Shown: positions 21,445 to 33,494, counted from the first letter of the stretch. The stretch is DNA of 64,000 bases from Castanea sativa (GCF_040712315.1 NC_134021.1:30683001-30747000); one strand, 5' to 3'. Notes: generated from the sequence alone by a model not told the origin. Translations and numbers: made by a program.

Positions 21445-22870
21445 GGCGTAAATGCACTTTTAGTTCTTACATTTTGACCTGATTTCTATTTTGGTTCATA
21501 CATTTTATTTTTACCACTTTTAGTCTCTAAACTAATTAACACGTGACATTTAAGTCCTTACCATCACTCAATTAACAGAAAATGCTGACGTGGCTGACAG
21601 CACAGTAAAATAATAATTAAAAAAAAATCTATTTTAGCATTAAAAAATTGACACGTTAGCATTTAAATTAATTTTAATTAAATAAAAAAATTAAATAAAA
21701 AATTACAGATCTAAGAACAAGAACTTGTTCTTCAATGTTCTTCTTAAATCAAGAAATAAACCCAGCAATCAAAGAGCATACCCAGATTGAATATCAAAGA
21801 CATCAAACCCAGCAAACCCAGTGTGGTCCTCGAACTCACCTAAGCAAATGGCGCCACTACTATCAGTCTCACTACGTTCATGCCACTACTATCACCACCC
21901 TTCACTCTCACTCTTGCTCTCTCGCTCTCGCTCAGCTCTCAAAACACTCTCTTCCTTTCTCGTCTCTACAAAACCCTTCTTTTCCAAAAACCCTAGCCTC
22001 ACAATGTCGAAGCCCCCTTCCGCTTTTGACGCACTCATGTCCAACGCACACGCCGCCGCCTCCAAGAAAAAGCCCCAATCTTCTTCTCCCAACAAGCGCA
22101 AAACCCTAGATTCCAACCCTCCCCAAAACTGCCAAAATCCCCAATTCTTCGCCACTTGGTAATGCCGTTTTCGACGCGAAACCCGAAGAGTCTAGCGGGA
22201 CCAAGCAGGTTAAAGAGAATGGAAGTTGTGTTCAAGATCCTAATTTGTCTGGGTTTGAGAAGAAGACGAGGTGATCGGCGTGGAGGAGAGAGTTGCGTAA
22301 TTGAAGAGCAAAATGCCGAAATTGAAGAAGAAAGTGGGGGATTTTGATCCGAGATCGATGGCGAGTTAGGGCGAGGGCAAGCGTGTTCCATTCATGTTTC
22401 TTTGTTTGGTTTTCAACATGATTTCGAATGAGTCGAGGCGGATTTTGATTACGAATATTGTGTGTAATATGCTGAGGACTTTGATGGTTACAACCCCAGC
22501 TGGGTTTGCTGGGTTTGATGTCTTTGGGTTTGCTCTTTGATTCTGGGTTTAATGTCCTGGGTTTATTTCTTGATTGAAGAAGAACAAGTTCTTGTTCTTA
22601 GATCTGTAATTTTTTGTTTTTAATTTTGTTTTTATTTAATTAAAATTAATTTAAATGCTGATGTGGCAATTTTTTAATGCTAAAATAGATTTTTTTAATT
22701 ATTATTTTATTGTGTCGTTAGCCACGTCAGCATTTTCTATTAGTTGAGTGACGGTAAGGACTTAAATGTCACGCGTTAATTGGTTTATGGACTAAAAGTG
22801 GTAAAAATAAAATGTAGGGACCAAAATAGAAATCGGGTCAAAATGTAGGGACTAAAAATGCATTTACGCC
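21445..22870. mobile_element. Pack-MULE carrying a DNA ligase 1 fragment, 1426 bp
   Basis: Long terminal inverted repeats of about 380 bp (21445-21824 and 22493-22870) start with ggcgtaaatgcacttttag and end with its inverse. The flanks are AAAATAAAA (21436-21444) and AAAATAGAA (22871-22879), 8 of 9 identical, the duplication length of Mutator-like elements. No transposase is present. The centre is host exon sequence from DNA ligase 1. The same terminal sequence occurs in the element at 37634-39336. Confidence 0.9.
21848..22492 (+). pseudogene. LIG1: Captured 5' part of DNA ligase 1, broken
   Basis: The first ATG (21848) opens a presequence-like stretch (MAPLLSVSLRSC, LLLSRSRSALKTLSSF). A second in-frame ATG (22004) gives MSKPPSAFDALMSNAHAAA and PNKRKTL, which match the N-terminus of plant LIG1. 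Plant LIG1 is known to use a first start for mitochondria and an internal start for the nucleus, and both are kept here. The match continues in another frame as NAVFDAKPEESSG and later as KKKVGDFDPRSMA, GKRVPFMFLCLVFNMISNES and NIVCNMLRT. A frameshift near 22140 and stops near 22270 and 22370 break it. No DNA-binding or nucleotidyltransferase core is included, so no ligase activity is possible. No introns are seen in the captured part. Confidence 0.88.
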
Positions 22871-22879
22871 AAAATAGAA

Positions 22880-24836
22880 AAGCACCAACAAACCGTCAAT
22901 GAAAAAGCTAATAATAGTTAAACAATAGTTATAAAAATAGCAAAAGTGTAAAAGTAGAACCAAAGACACGACAAAAAAAGGTGTCAATGTTGAGATTTTG
23001 TGGTCCTTAAAAAGGTGTCAAACACAAACCCATTATAAGTGGAATAATATTATGAAATACTTATTCTTAAAATTCACAAAGAAAGTACACATAACAACTC
23101 ACTTGCTATTTGGGTTTGTCATTGACATTTGGGTTCTATGTTTTTTCATCTCTTTGAGGGTTGAGAGGTCAATTGGGAATCGAAAATGGAGTCGGCAAGA
23201 TGAGAGGGGCTTTGATCTTGGGGATTAGGTGAGAAGAGATGTGGCTATGAAGAAGAAGGAGTTCATGTTCATTGAGGAGCTTTGTTCATCAATGGTTTCA
23301 GTCTACAATCACCAGAGTCTGCAAGAAGAGAGTGGAACCGGTGAGAAGAGATTAAGCTTTGATTGTGGGGATTAGACAAGAAGAGATGTGGCTGTCAAGA
23401 AGGATTTCATCTTGGGTTAGGGTTCAAAATTTCATTTTGGGGATGAAGAATTCAATCATGTCTGAGTTTTTGACTAGTGAGGGTGACGTTGATGATAAGT
23501 GAGTCATGAGAGACTCACGTGGGATTTCAATAGTAGTGGAAGTTGACGTGGAAGACTGAGGTGGAAGGACTATTTATATTTTAATTTGATTTATGCCATG
23601 TGTGCATTCCGTTTGCCACATAAGCAGATTCCGTTAGTCATTTAATGGTAGGGACCAAATTGATTGTGATTTGAAAATAGCAGGGATCAAATTGATTGAT
23701 CTCAAAATGTAGGGACCAAATTGACTGTGACTCCAAAATGTAGGAACCAAAATGGTGTTTTTGCCTATAATTTAATCTCAATTGAATTAGAATAAAACGA
23801 TGGAAACCCATAAAAAATTCACTTTGCATACTAATTCTTAATTTCTCATGAAAATTGGATCCAAAAAGCACATTCTTTCTTGAACTAGACATATTTCTTT
23901 GCATCTTCAACAAACGGTTCGCCAAGAGGACACTTAGATTGAGAGATATCGAATTAGCAAAATTGAAAAAAATGGGCAACTATTAACACTGTATTTTGTT
24001 CACCCTTGATTTGTGTTTCAAACCCCAAAAATTCCAAAAACAAAAAAAATCACATTTTTACCTAGGAACCATGGGAATGTCCAGGGTGATGTAGTTTTTC
24101 CTGTTTAGGTGTCAGATCACTCGAATTGCCGGTCCAAGTCAAAATGACCAAAATTCCCTTTGGTTGACCAAAAGTTGACTGAAAGCCAAATTTGTACATA
24201 GTTTCACCAAAATGCCAATTTTTCATCTTTTTATATCAAAACCAATATTTTCAAAAGATTTTATCAACTTTGACTAAGTTTGACTACTGTCAACCTGGAC
24301 TTAATTGTAGTTTAACCAAATTTGACTGTTAGATTGGGATAAATTCAAGCCCAAATGAAAGAAATTTAGTTCTCATTAAAATGACTACTCATAGGTCGAA
24401 ATCGAAGCTAAAGCAATCGAGATTTTTACTAAGTGTTTTGACATATTCAGATAGTTATTTTCTAGAAGCCGTAATATCTTGATGTGTAGTCGTTGAACCA
24501 AAAAGCAAGTACTTTCTTGGAGATGACACTTTGCTCTACATTCTAGAAGAAAAGGAATCTTGAAAGCATCTTTGGATTGGCAGAAATCAATATGGAAAAT
24601 TGGGGGAAAAAAGCATCATTGGGTGCAAAAAATGGTGAGCCTGTCTTCTTCCAAGGCTTGTAACTTTTTAGTACATGGCTTGATTCTCATGAATCTGGAA
24701 GTTTTAGAAAATAGGAATTCATATCTTTCCGACGCCATTGAAAATCACTCAATTTGGAGCTTGAAAAGCTTTCAACCAAGCACACAAAGTAAGGGCCAAA
24801 GAAAACCAAATCTAGAAATGCTAACGACATGAAGCA
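22880..24836. other. Repeat-like intergenic DNA, including an orphan MULE-type end
   Basis: At 23640-23766 the sequence gggaccaaattgattgtgatt ... ggaaccaaaatggtgtttttgcc looks like the right end of another MULE-type inverted repeat, but no left partner was found. The DNA between 24000 and 24836 resembles a dispersed repeat with no coding content I can name. Confidence 0.35.
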
Positions 24837-25578
24837 CCTTTAGGCAGGGACGGACCCAGGATTTCAAGTTGGGGGGAGGAGATAAGCGAAAAAAAAAAAT
24901 TTCAAATATGCATCTATATAGTATTAATAAATTATCAACCAAGACAAATACCCAAAAATCATTGGAATAGTAAAATACGCATCCACATTTCCTAGAATTG
25001 GAATAGCAACATTAGTTGTTGGCAATCTCACGTTGACTTCGGAAGAATTTGAATCTTTTCTTCTGCAAAAATCAAGCATTGTAGTTGATTTTTTCATGAT
25101 CTACAAATAATATAAGAATTATATATATTATCTCACAAACGGTGGTTGTTACTAACTAAAGACAAATACTAGAATCTAGGTAATATGTATGATGCATTTA
25201 ATTATAAATTTAGTATTTCTAACTTCTTTTCAATTTATAAATTCATCTAATTTAGCATTATGAGTTAACAATAGGCACAAGTGAATCATTGTTATTTTCT
25301 TAAATTTGTGTGACAATTTTCTATATTATATGATTTTTTTTTTCTTTTTGTCTTTGGTCTACCTTTATTTATCTCTTTGTCTTTGTGTTGCACTAACCCA
25401 CTGACCCAATCCCACTACCGACACTATAAATTTGTTCTGCACTATTAACAAAAACTTTTCTTAACTTTTCCTTCTTCTTCTTTTTTTTGTCACTTTTCCC
25501 TATTATGCCCAACTTCCAGTCAACAAAGAACAAACACTGTCTACACTAATATATTCTCCGATCTGAGTAATCTCTACA

Positions 25579-25580
25579 AA

Positions 25581-25624
<44 letters not shown>
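25579..25624. repeat. (CT)n microsatellite
   Basis: About 22 CT units inside the hAT-type element, followed by an imperfect gaga-rich stretch. Confidence 0.95.
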
Positions 25625-25627
<3 letters not shown>

Positions 25628-25869
25628 TATATAATACAAGAGAGAGAGTCACAAACACAGAGTGACAGAGAGTCACAAAGCCAAAAAGCAAAAAAGCCAC
25701 ACAAAAAAAAAAAAGAACGCCACAGGCAGCACAGATTCAATTCACAATCATCAACATCAGTTCATCACTCATCAGTAAAAACACAAACACCAAAAGTCCA
25801 CAAGCATAGATTGTTAGATTCTGAGATTCACAAACATTTTATTAGGTTTTGAAGGAAAGGATAGATTAA

Positions 25870-26588
25870 GGGTCCGTCCGTTTGGAGTGAAAATAAAAAT
25901 GATGGAAAATATAGGGTGGAAAATAGCACTTTCCACTGTTCGTTTGGGGAAGGAAAACAAGGAGGATGGAAAACCCAAGAGAAAATTTTCTCTCCAGGCC
26001 CACAATTATTTTCCTCCCAAATTGGGAGGAAAACATGGGAGAGAATAGTGCTACTTTTGCACTTTTACAAAAAAGACCCTATCCCACCAACTCATTCATG
26101 ACCACTGAATGTTATCTCTTTTTTTTTTTTTTTTTTTCTTCTTCAACGTTACTGAACGTTCTCTCTCTCTTTCTTTCTTTTTTACTTTTTCAACATTACT
26201 GAACGTTCTTCTTTTTTTTTTTTCAACATTACCTGAACGTTTTTTTTTTCAACGTGACCTAATCTAATTTTTACATTATAATAATAAAAATAATAATATA
26301 AATTTATATATATGATGTGATAAATTTTATATTATGTAATGAATACAAATAAATCTATTTCTTACATATTATGTACTAAGGGTATAATAGTCAATTTATA
26401 TAAATTACATTTTCCATCCTTCCATTTTTCTCTCTAACCGAATAAAAGAGTTTTCCACCCTTCCACTTTTCCACCCCTCCAACCGAACACACAAGAGGGA
26501 AAACTAAATATTTTCCATTTTCCCACTTTTCCATCCTCCCACAATTTTCCATCCTCCCACTTTTCCACTCCTCCAACCGAACGGACCC
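25870..26588. mobile_element. PIF/Harbinger-type MITE nested in the hAT element, 719 bp
   Basis: Left end gggtccgtccgtttggag and right end ctccaaccgaacggaccc are inverted. TAA flanks at 25867-25869 and 26589-26591 are exact. The subterminal region repeats ttccatcctcccacttttcc. It inserted after the surrounding hAT element. Confidence 0.85.
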
Positions 26589-27177
26589 TAAATACCTGTG
26601 AACTGTGAAGGCTGGAGTAGTGGAGCAACGAAGCTAGGCTAGGCTGGGCAGATCGAGCAACCGAAGCGGTGACAAGATGGGTCTCAGCGTCTCGCGTGGC
26701 GGCATGGTCAGCTCTCTTAGTCTTGGCATGGGCGTGGACAGCTCGCTGGGCTGAGCAACAGTGTCACGGCGTGGGCAGCGGGCGGCGTCACAGCTCTCTC
26801 GCCTCTCACTTTCTCTATCTCGCCTCTCCCTTTCCTTTCTTTTCTTTTTTCTTTTTTTCTTCGTTTTTGGCTTTTTCGTTTAGGCATTTGGTTTTGGAGT
26901 CTTCGAGTCAAAGATGGGTTTTAACTTTTCTTCTTTCTTTCTTTCTTTCTTTTTTTTTTAAAAGGTTTTCATAGGCTCTTGCCTTTGGGCTGGCCAGTTG
27001 GGTTGAAGTGAGGGGGGCTGAGCTAAAATCCATGGGGGCCCGAGCTAAAAACCAAGGGGGGCCCAAGCCTCCTGCTCTTTTTTTTTTTTGAAAAGTTTAC
27101 CTACTAAATTTTTTTTTTTTAGGCCCAGGGGGGCTCGGGCCCCTTTAGGCCCCCACCTGGATCTGTCCCTGCCTTTA

Positions 27178-27561
27178 AGATCTATTTGGTTGGAGAGGTG
27201 AAAAAGTGAGAGGATAGAAAATATTTTATTTTCTCCTTTTTGTTTGGTTGGAAGTGGAAAAGTGGAAGGATGGAAAAATGAGTTTGAGTAAATTTACTCA
27301 TATACCCTTATTAAAAAATGATGTCCAATTAAAACAAAAAAGTAACAAATAACCACAAAAAAAAGGTGCAATTATCCAAATTTATTAAAAAAAATAAAAA
27401 TCATATCCCAACAAAAAAAAAACACGTCTAGTTAAAAAAAAGCCCTAGAAAATCAAAAGAAAAAAAAGAATAGAATAAGAAGAGGCAATTGCCCAAAAAA
27501 AAAAAAAAAAAAAGGAGGCAACTGCCCAGAAAAAAAAAACAAAAACAAAAACAAAAAAACA

Positions 27562-27592
<31 letters not shown>

Positions 27593-27877
27593 GGGCAATG
27601 GTACTGCCCAGTAGAGAAGAAAAATAAATAAATAATGGCAACTTGAAGAATGTGCACATGAGCATTTTTGTCAATCAAGAAAAAATTCATCCTTACTCAG
27701 TTTTATCCCCATTTTGGGGAGAAAAAATTTTGGCAGTCCCGGGCAGAAAATATCTATGCCCCACCATTTATTTTCCTTCCTCTCTACCTAACCAAATAGA
27801 CTCTAAAAAAGTTTTCCTTTCCATTTTCTCTTTAAGGTTTTTCATTCACCATGTTTCACCTCCAAACAAACACACCC
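27178..27877. mobile_element. PIF/Harbinger-type MITE abutting the hAT element, 700 bp
   Basis: Left end agatctatttggttggagagg and right end cacctccaaacaaacacaccc are inverted. TTA flanks at 27175-27177 and 27878-27880 are exact. It starts inside the target duplication of the hAT element, so it came later. The interior includes purine runs near 27497-27594. Confidence 0.8.
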
Positions 27878-28382
27878 TTAGGGTATGCCTAGACGGTCCA
27901 AGCTTATCCATTTTTCAGTTTTATTTATTTGCCATAAACTTGTTTTATTCTAATCTTTTAGTTATTATCAGTTTTTATTATCTATTGTCAATATGGGTAG
28001 ATGTGATCATTTTATTTTGTTAAATTTATATAAAATTTTTAATTTTATGCAATTGTCATTATCTATTTGCTATTGGTTTTTTTATAAATATATTTTAAAC
28101 TAAATGACAAAATCAACCCACTAGCATTCTATTAATTATTGACTATACCACCAAACTCATCAATACATAAATAATACATCAAATGTCCACTTATCCAATT
28201 AAATACTTGAACAATCACAAAATTTACCCATTTTTTTCCTTAAATCATTAACTTTATAACAAAAAAGTTATCATAACATGATAACAATACACATAAATTT
28301 AACAATCTCTCTATATTTTCTAATTACTAAATTATATAAAAGTTATATTATATTTCAACTACACACATGTCAAACAGAGAGA

Positions 28383-28790
28383 CACTACCAAAAACTGGGT
28401 CTATAGTAGCGTTCGTGAAACGCCACTAAAAGTCCTAAAAACGCTACTATGGGTCCCTTTGGTCTATATTGGCATTTATGAACGTCGCTGCTGTATTGTG
28501 ACTGTGGATCTATAGTGGCGTTTATAAAACGCTGCTATAGGGTGAATTTATTTTTTAAGTAGGCTATAGCAGCATTTTAAAATGCCACTATAGCTAACAA
28601 AAAAAAATGACCTATAACAGCGTTTCAAACACCACCATAGGGTATAGAAGTTCACTATAGCCTTACAAGGATTAAAAAATAATTGACCTATACTGGCGTT
28701 TTTAAAATGCTGCTATATATATGCCCATTTCATTTTAAAAAAAATATAGACCCTATTGTGGCATTTGTGAACGCCACTGTATACCATTTC
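28383..28790. mobile_element. CACTA-type terminus with subterminal palindromes
   Basis: cactaccaaaaactgggtc at 28383 fits a CACTA terminus (CACTACAAAAA type). Behind it the motifs aacgccacta, tatagtggcgttt and tatagcagcattttaaaatgccactata recur, as expected for CACTA subterminal repeats. No matching right end or transposase was found, so this is a fragment. Confidence 0.6.
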
Positions 28791-29210
28791 ATTTGTGTGT
28801 GTGTGTGTGTATGCACAACCTCTGAAGCATTGAGCATTTCTTTCTCTCCAAAAGACACCACATAAGTCTCTCCAAAAGACACCACATAAGGCATAAATAT
28901 TACTTCAAATAGAGCATTCCTTCAAATAAAATTTAAATAAATAAATATGGAAACATTTTTTTTTTTTGAGGGGATTAAATATGGAAACATAGATACCCTA
29001 TTTTTAAAATTAAAATAAGAGTTTGAAAAACTATTTAGCCTCAACTATCATTTTGAAGAAAAAACAAAACAATTTTACACTCATAGAAACGTGCACCCCT
29101 ATGACGTTGTGAAGTTTGAGATGACCCTGGATATGATACCATAGGGAAGGAACTACAAGAAAATAAGCTTGAACTTGGTGCCGATAAAAAGCTTATACTG
29201 CTTGTAGTAC

Positions 29211-30396
29211 CAGGGTAGTTAGTTTCGTACCGTACCGGCCGGTACGGCCGATATTTTCCGTTCCAATGCCTGAAACGGTACAAAGACTTCCTCATTTCGT
29301 CCTGGTTTAAATACCGGCAGTACCGGGAGCGTTTCGGCTGTACCGGCAAAAATACTGGATTTCGGCCGGAAAATTGATACCGGCCTGAAACAAAAACACA
29401 GATTTCTTTGTAATTTTTCACTCACCTAAGATAATTTCTTAACAAATTTCATGATCTGATGCATCTCTCTTGTATCTCGGTCTCTTTTCTGCTTAGCTTT
29501 CCATTTTTCTTCGTGGTCTCTGCAATGTTTGTGACTCTGTGTTCCTCTAATCTTCTTCTTCTTCTTCTTTTTCTTGCTATTGATTTCGTCATCAAAATCC
29601 ATATCTTCTTCATCTTCAAGGTCTCGCATAAGCTCCTCAACATCGATAATGTCAGGCTCTTCCACTGTCACACCTGTCTCTATGCTCTGCTTCTGCTCTG
29701 TTTCTTCACAAATTAACTCGGTCTGAGCTTTGATACTCGGACTCTTGGGGAGAAAGTCAGCATACCCATCTGATGCATTTACTTGGAGAACTTGATCTTG
29801 TTTTAGATACCCAATGCTTTCTTTATTTTTCTTTTTTATGTCTTGTTGCAGGTGCCCACGTGATGACTGACCAAAGGTAAGGAGTACTAGCCTTTTGAAA
29901 TTTGAAATGAGACAAGACCCAGTAGAGTTAAACATGTGGAAGAGATAGAATCAAGATAGAAATAAAGAAAAATAAATTGTAAAAGTAAAAGAGAATGAAT
30001 GGAGGTGAAAAAAAAAGTGAGTTATTAAAAGATATTTGTTGGCAGAGACTAGTGGAAAATTGAGATACGTGTATCTAAAAAAATTCTTTACAATATTTTT
30101 TCAACATTTTCACAATAAGTTTTAAGTTTTAGGTTGTTATGGGTTTTTATTGGTGGAGCAAAAAAGTTATTTTAGTGGTAGGTTCAAATTAGAACTAATA
30201 AAAAAATAGTCACATATGATTTGTTGTATTAAGTGTTGAGAAAATATTGTGGACGTAGCACATTTATAATTTATATATATTAAATATATAAAATAGCGGT
30301 AAACCCGAAACGGTACACAAGTATTGACCGGTACCCGAAATATATCGTACCGCTGGCCAAACCGGTACAGCCTCCGGTACGGTATTGATTTCCTTG
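29211..30396. mobile_element. hAT-type element with perfect 8-bp duplication, 1186 bp
   Basis: Exact TGTAGTAC flanks at 29203-29210 and 30397-30404. The ends begin CAGGGTAGTTAG and (inverse of right) CAAGGAAATCAA; both lead into GTACCG-rich subterminal repeats (taccggccggta, aaccggtacagcc). There is no recognisable transposase. One 169-codon ORF lies inside on the minus strand. Confidence 0.85.
29426..29935 (-). CDS. Unidentified charged ORF inside the hAT-type element
   Basis: 169 codons from ATG at 29935. The N-terminal third is mixed. The middle is acidic (EEPDIIDVEELMRDLEDEEDMD), followed by a Lys run of eight and a basic C-terminus (HKHCRDHEEKWKAKQKRDRD). The Lys run is an AAG/AAA microsatellite (about 29553-29576), and the adjacent frame gives an alternative basic tail, so slippage may have shifted the true frame. 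It could be a captured host fragment or low-complexity chance coding. I do not recognise the family and claim no function. Confidence 0.35.
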   Translation of the reverse strand: MFNSTGSCLISNFKRLVLLTFGQSSRGHLQQDIKKKNKESIGYLKQDQVLQVNASDGYADFLPKSPSIKAQTELICEETEQKQSIETGVTVEEPDIIDVEELMRDLEDEEDMDFDDEINSKKKKKKKKIRGTQSHKHCRDHEEKWKAKQKRDRDTREMHQIMKFVKKLS

Positions 30397-30404
30397 TGTA
30401 GTAC

Positions 30405-32095
30405 TGCAAAGTGCAAAGAAGTTTGTTTTTTTTTTTTTTTTTTTTTTTTTTGAGGAACCAAAGTGTAAAGAAGTAGATATAAGCACATCAAACATTTCCA
30501 CAATATATTAGATTTGAAAATGTCAATAACATTTTTCTGACATGTAAATAAAATTTTATTTGGAGAGAAGACTACATGTAATTGGAGATCAAATACTAAG
30601 TAAATTTTAAAGTGTATATATATAAACACTCAGATAAAAATATTAGAGAGCATGACAATAATCAATTTCCATCACAATAAGCCACCAATATCTGACACTA
30701 AACCCAAACAATAAATCTCCACGAAAATTAAAATCACATCAAATTTAAACAAGATTCTCAAAGAGAGTGAGAGAGAGTAGAGATCAAAACCAGTTTATAT
30801 TTATAAAACACAAACCGGGATAATCACTCATAGAAAACAAGCTGATCCTCATTCTAACATACAAGCAGTTATCACTCAACAACTCAGCTTCTATTATTAT
30901 CTCTTCATTGTTGCAGTCAAAACACTCCAAATTTATACAAGTCAAATATATGACTTAAAAATTAAACTTAATAATAAATAAATAAAAATGAGATACCTTT
31001 GGAATCTACAAGGAGTCTCAATTGTGACTAAACTAGTCCTTTTGGAGTATATAGAGATGTGGCTAACAAAATTGGGCTAACAAAATGAGTCAAAATGAGG
31101 TTCCATATAAAGATGAGAGATGTGGGGTTCTTAATCCCTTCCCCAAACATAACCCAACTCTCGAACTTGTGTCTTCTAGTACAAGAAAAAAATTTGGATT
31201 CTAGTTTAGCTTAGGATCCCTAAATATGTTTTTGTTGGAAAACATGGTTTTTGTATCACATAAAAAACAAGCAACGAAAAAATCGTAAGATTTTCTCCAT
31301 TCATGTAAGATAACATAGAACTTTGAATTCTAGAGCAAGGGTTAGAGAATTGTACCTTGATGTAGTGAAATTAAAAACAAAGATCTTGAGAAGACCTTCA
31401 ATCTTTACCCCAATTCCACTTTATACCCAAGATATGTGATCTCTCAATCAATTTTACATATGTTCACTTTCTTTCTTGATGAATATATGCTTTTTTTAAA
31501 GAACGATTTTTTTTTCTTTTATTTAATCATACATATGTTTAACTGCTTAGACAGTTTTTTTATTTAATAACTCTTATTAAATAATTAATAGATTATCTAA
31601 TTAGATTGACTGTATGGGCCAACCCAATTAAGCTTTGGTGCATGGCTTGAAATGAGAGCAAAGAGACATATAAAACTCTAGCTCCCATGAGTTATGGGCT
31701 TATATGTCAACTCTTGACATAGTAACACAAAGTTATAATATATAACTATTACTTTGAAAATTGTCATCTCTTGATCTCTGAGTATATGGTTTAATTTTTT
31801 TAAGTTATTCATACTTTTTTGAAATTTTAATTCATAAAATATAATCTTTAGTAATTTTTTACTAAAGCGGTTAGGCCTAACACTCTGAATTGCTAATCCC
31901 ATTAAACTTATCTCAAAGGGTTTATTTTATATCTCTAGAAAGAAACTATGGATTACATCTTTAGAATATGTGTGTTCCCCTCATCACTATTTTTGATTTC
32001 CCAACGTACTAAGATTTTGGTTGTTAAAATAGATCTAACTCCTAATATATCAAAGAAAGCAAACATTTCATATTTAGGTTTACAATTCCCTCATA
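30405..32095. other. Intergenic, AT-rich, no gene seen
   Basis: A T-run of about 26 bases lies at 30426-30451, and AT-rich sequence follows. The open stretches read no known motif. Confidence 0.6.
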
Positions 32096-32102
32096 TTGAA
32101 AG

Positions 32103-32981
32103 TGTTAGGTTCTAAGGTTTTAGGATTTAAATGTTTTTAGAACTTCAATATGTAATGTTGGCAAATCATGATCAAAACTTAGAGTCTAAATTTAGGCTGC
32201 TCAAAGTGATGTATGTGTGAAGTTGGAATCGAGTAATTGCAGAAAATTACTATTCAATTTCTGCAAGACTCAATCGATCGAAAATTAGACTCGATCGATT
32301 GAAGCTCGTGCAGAATGTTTTTTTCTGCAAAATTTCCAACTCAGCCCAAGCCCATATGACGTGTAGGGTTTTATATTTTATGTCTCATATAAATAGAAAA
32401 ACCCTAGCCACATTTTGTGGTTGTTGTTTATGTTGTGTGTGTGAATCTCTCGTGAGATCTAGAGGTATTTGCCTTCATACATACTTAGGGTTATCAAGAT
32501 CGAGATTGATGTCGAGAGCTTGGTGATCATTTCAGCAGCTACATAAAGAGCTTAAAGAATAACAAGTGGTATACTTGTGGATGCTGTGGATCTGAGAAAG
32601 AAATAGTCTGTGGACTCGGAGCTGTCACGTGGTCGTGGTAGTAAATTTTCTACTTAAGGTAGCAGTAGGATGTTAGTGGTCTAAGTCGCTATTGTAAAAC
32701 TTCAATTCTTTCATAGCGGATATGTCTTACCTTGAAGATAGCTAGGTTAAATTCTTCCTAAGTTTTTTACCAGTTTAGTTTTCCTGGGTTATCATATCGT
32801 TGTGTTCTTTATATTTCGCATTGTTTACATGATATGATTGTTATTGTTTTAACCTAGATCTGAATAATAAACCTAAGTATTCACTTGGTTAATTAATTAG
32901 GTTAAACAACTTGTGGTTTTTTTTTTTTTTTTTATAGGTAAACAACTTGTGTTTTAAGGGGTCTGAAAAACGTACCAAAAG
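32103..32981 (+). repeat. Solo LTR of the Sirevirus family found at 41204-49879
   Basis: It begins TGTTAGGTTCTAAGG and ends near AAGGGGTCTGAAAAACGTACC, matching both LTRs of the nested element but on the opposite strand. Direct repeats TTGAAAG flank it (32096-32102 and 32982-32988). No internal retroelement DNA adjoins, so recombination between LTRs is the simplest origin. It contains a poly(T) insertion at 32916-32938 and the gatcgat motifs typical of the family. Confidence 0.8.
32916..32938. repeat. Poly(T) insertion flanked by a 13-bp duplication
   Basis: taaacaacttgtg occurs at 32903-32915 and again at 32939-32951. Between them lies g, a T-run and atagg. The two full-length LTRs have this site once. 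It looks like a retroposed poly(A) tail inserted with target duplication. Confidence 0.7.
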
Positions 32982-33494
32982 TTGAAAGTCGTAAAATTTA
33001 TTATTCAGTTAACAATCATTAATAGAATAATTATTCTCATAGTAGTCTATTTTTAATATATCTTACACACTTAAGACACATAAACTGGAAATCTCCACAT
33101 CTATGACCAAGATAAATCATCTTAGTTTATATGTTATAGTCTTTACAAATGAAAAACTCAATTTCATTATTGATTCTAAACTATAATTTTGAGTTTACAA
33201 AGAATTTCTAATTTTAATATTCTATATGCAAATCATATCCCAACACTTAAATCACATATTATGCGTCTCATATACTATAAGATAATGTCCAAATATTTAC
33301 GTTACCATTATTTTAGAATATAAAACAACTTTTATTAGCTAATACACAATGTCATACATAATACCATACAATAGGATTTTAGGGTATTAATCTTAATAGC
33401 TTCTTAGTCTAAATTAGGAATAACATTAATTAGACATAAGTGCCCAATATCCACTTGATAACCCATGCGTGGTGCCGAATCCGTAAAAAATAAA

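Larger units (their letters stand above)
24845..27171. mobile_element. hAT-type non-autonomous element, 2.3 kb, with nested MITE
   Basis: Ends CAGGGACGGACCCAGG and (inverse of right end) CAGGGACAGATCCAGG match at 14 of 16 bases. The flanks CCTTTAGG (24837-24844) and CCTTTAAG (27172-27179) match at 7 of 8, a hAT-type duplication. No transposase ORF is seen. The interior holds a (CT)n run, T-rich tracts and a nested PIF-type MITE. G-rich subterminal strings (ggggggag, and ggggggcccaag near the right) are present at both ends. Confidence 0.8.

Noticed and set aside
26669..26974. 101-codon ORF with a hydrophobic start
   Set aside because: It lies in low-complexity CT-rich DNA inside a hAT-type element and ends in a T-run.
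27445..27690. Phe/Val-rich minus-strand ORFs resembling membrane proteins
   Set aside because: They translate an A-rich (aaaaac)n tract; the hydrophobicity is composition only.
29041..29421. 126-codon minus-strand ORF at the hAT left end
   Set aside because: It crosses the element border and reads the GTACCG subterminal repeats.
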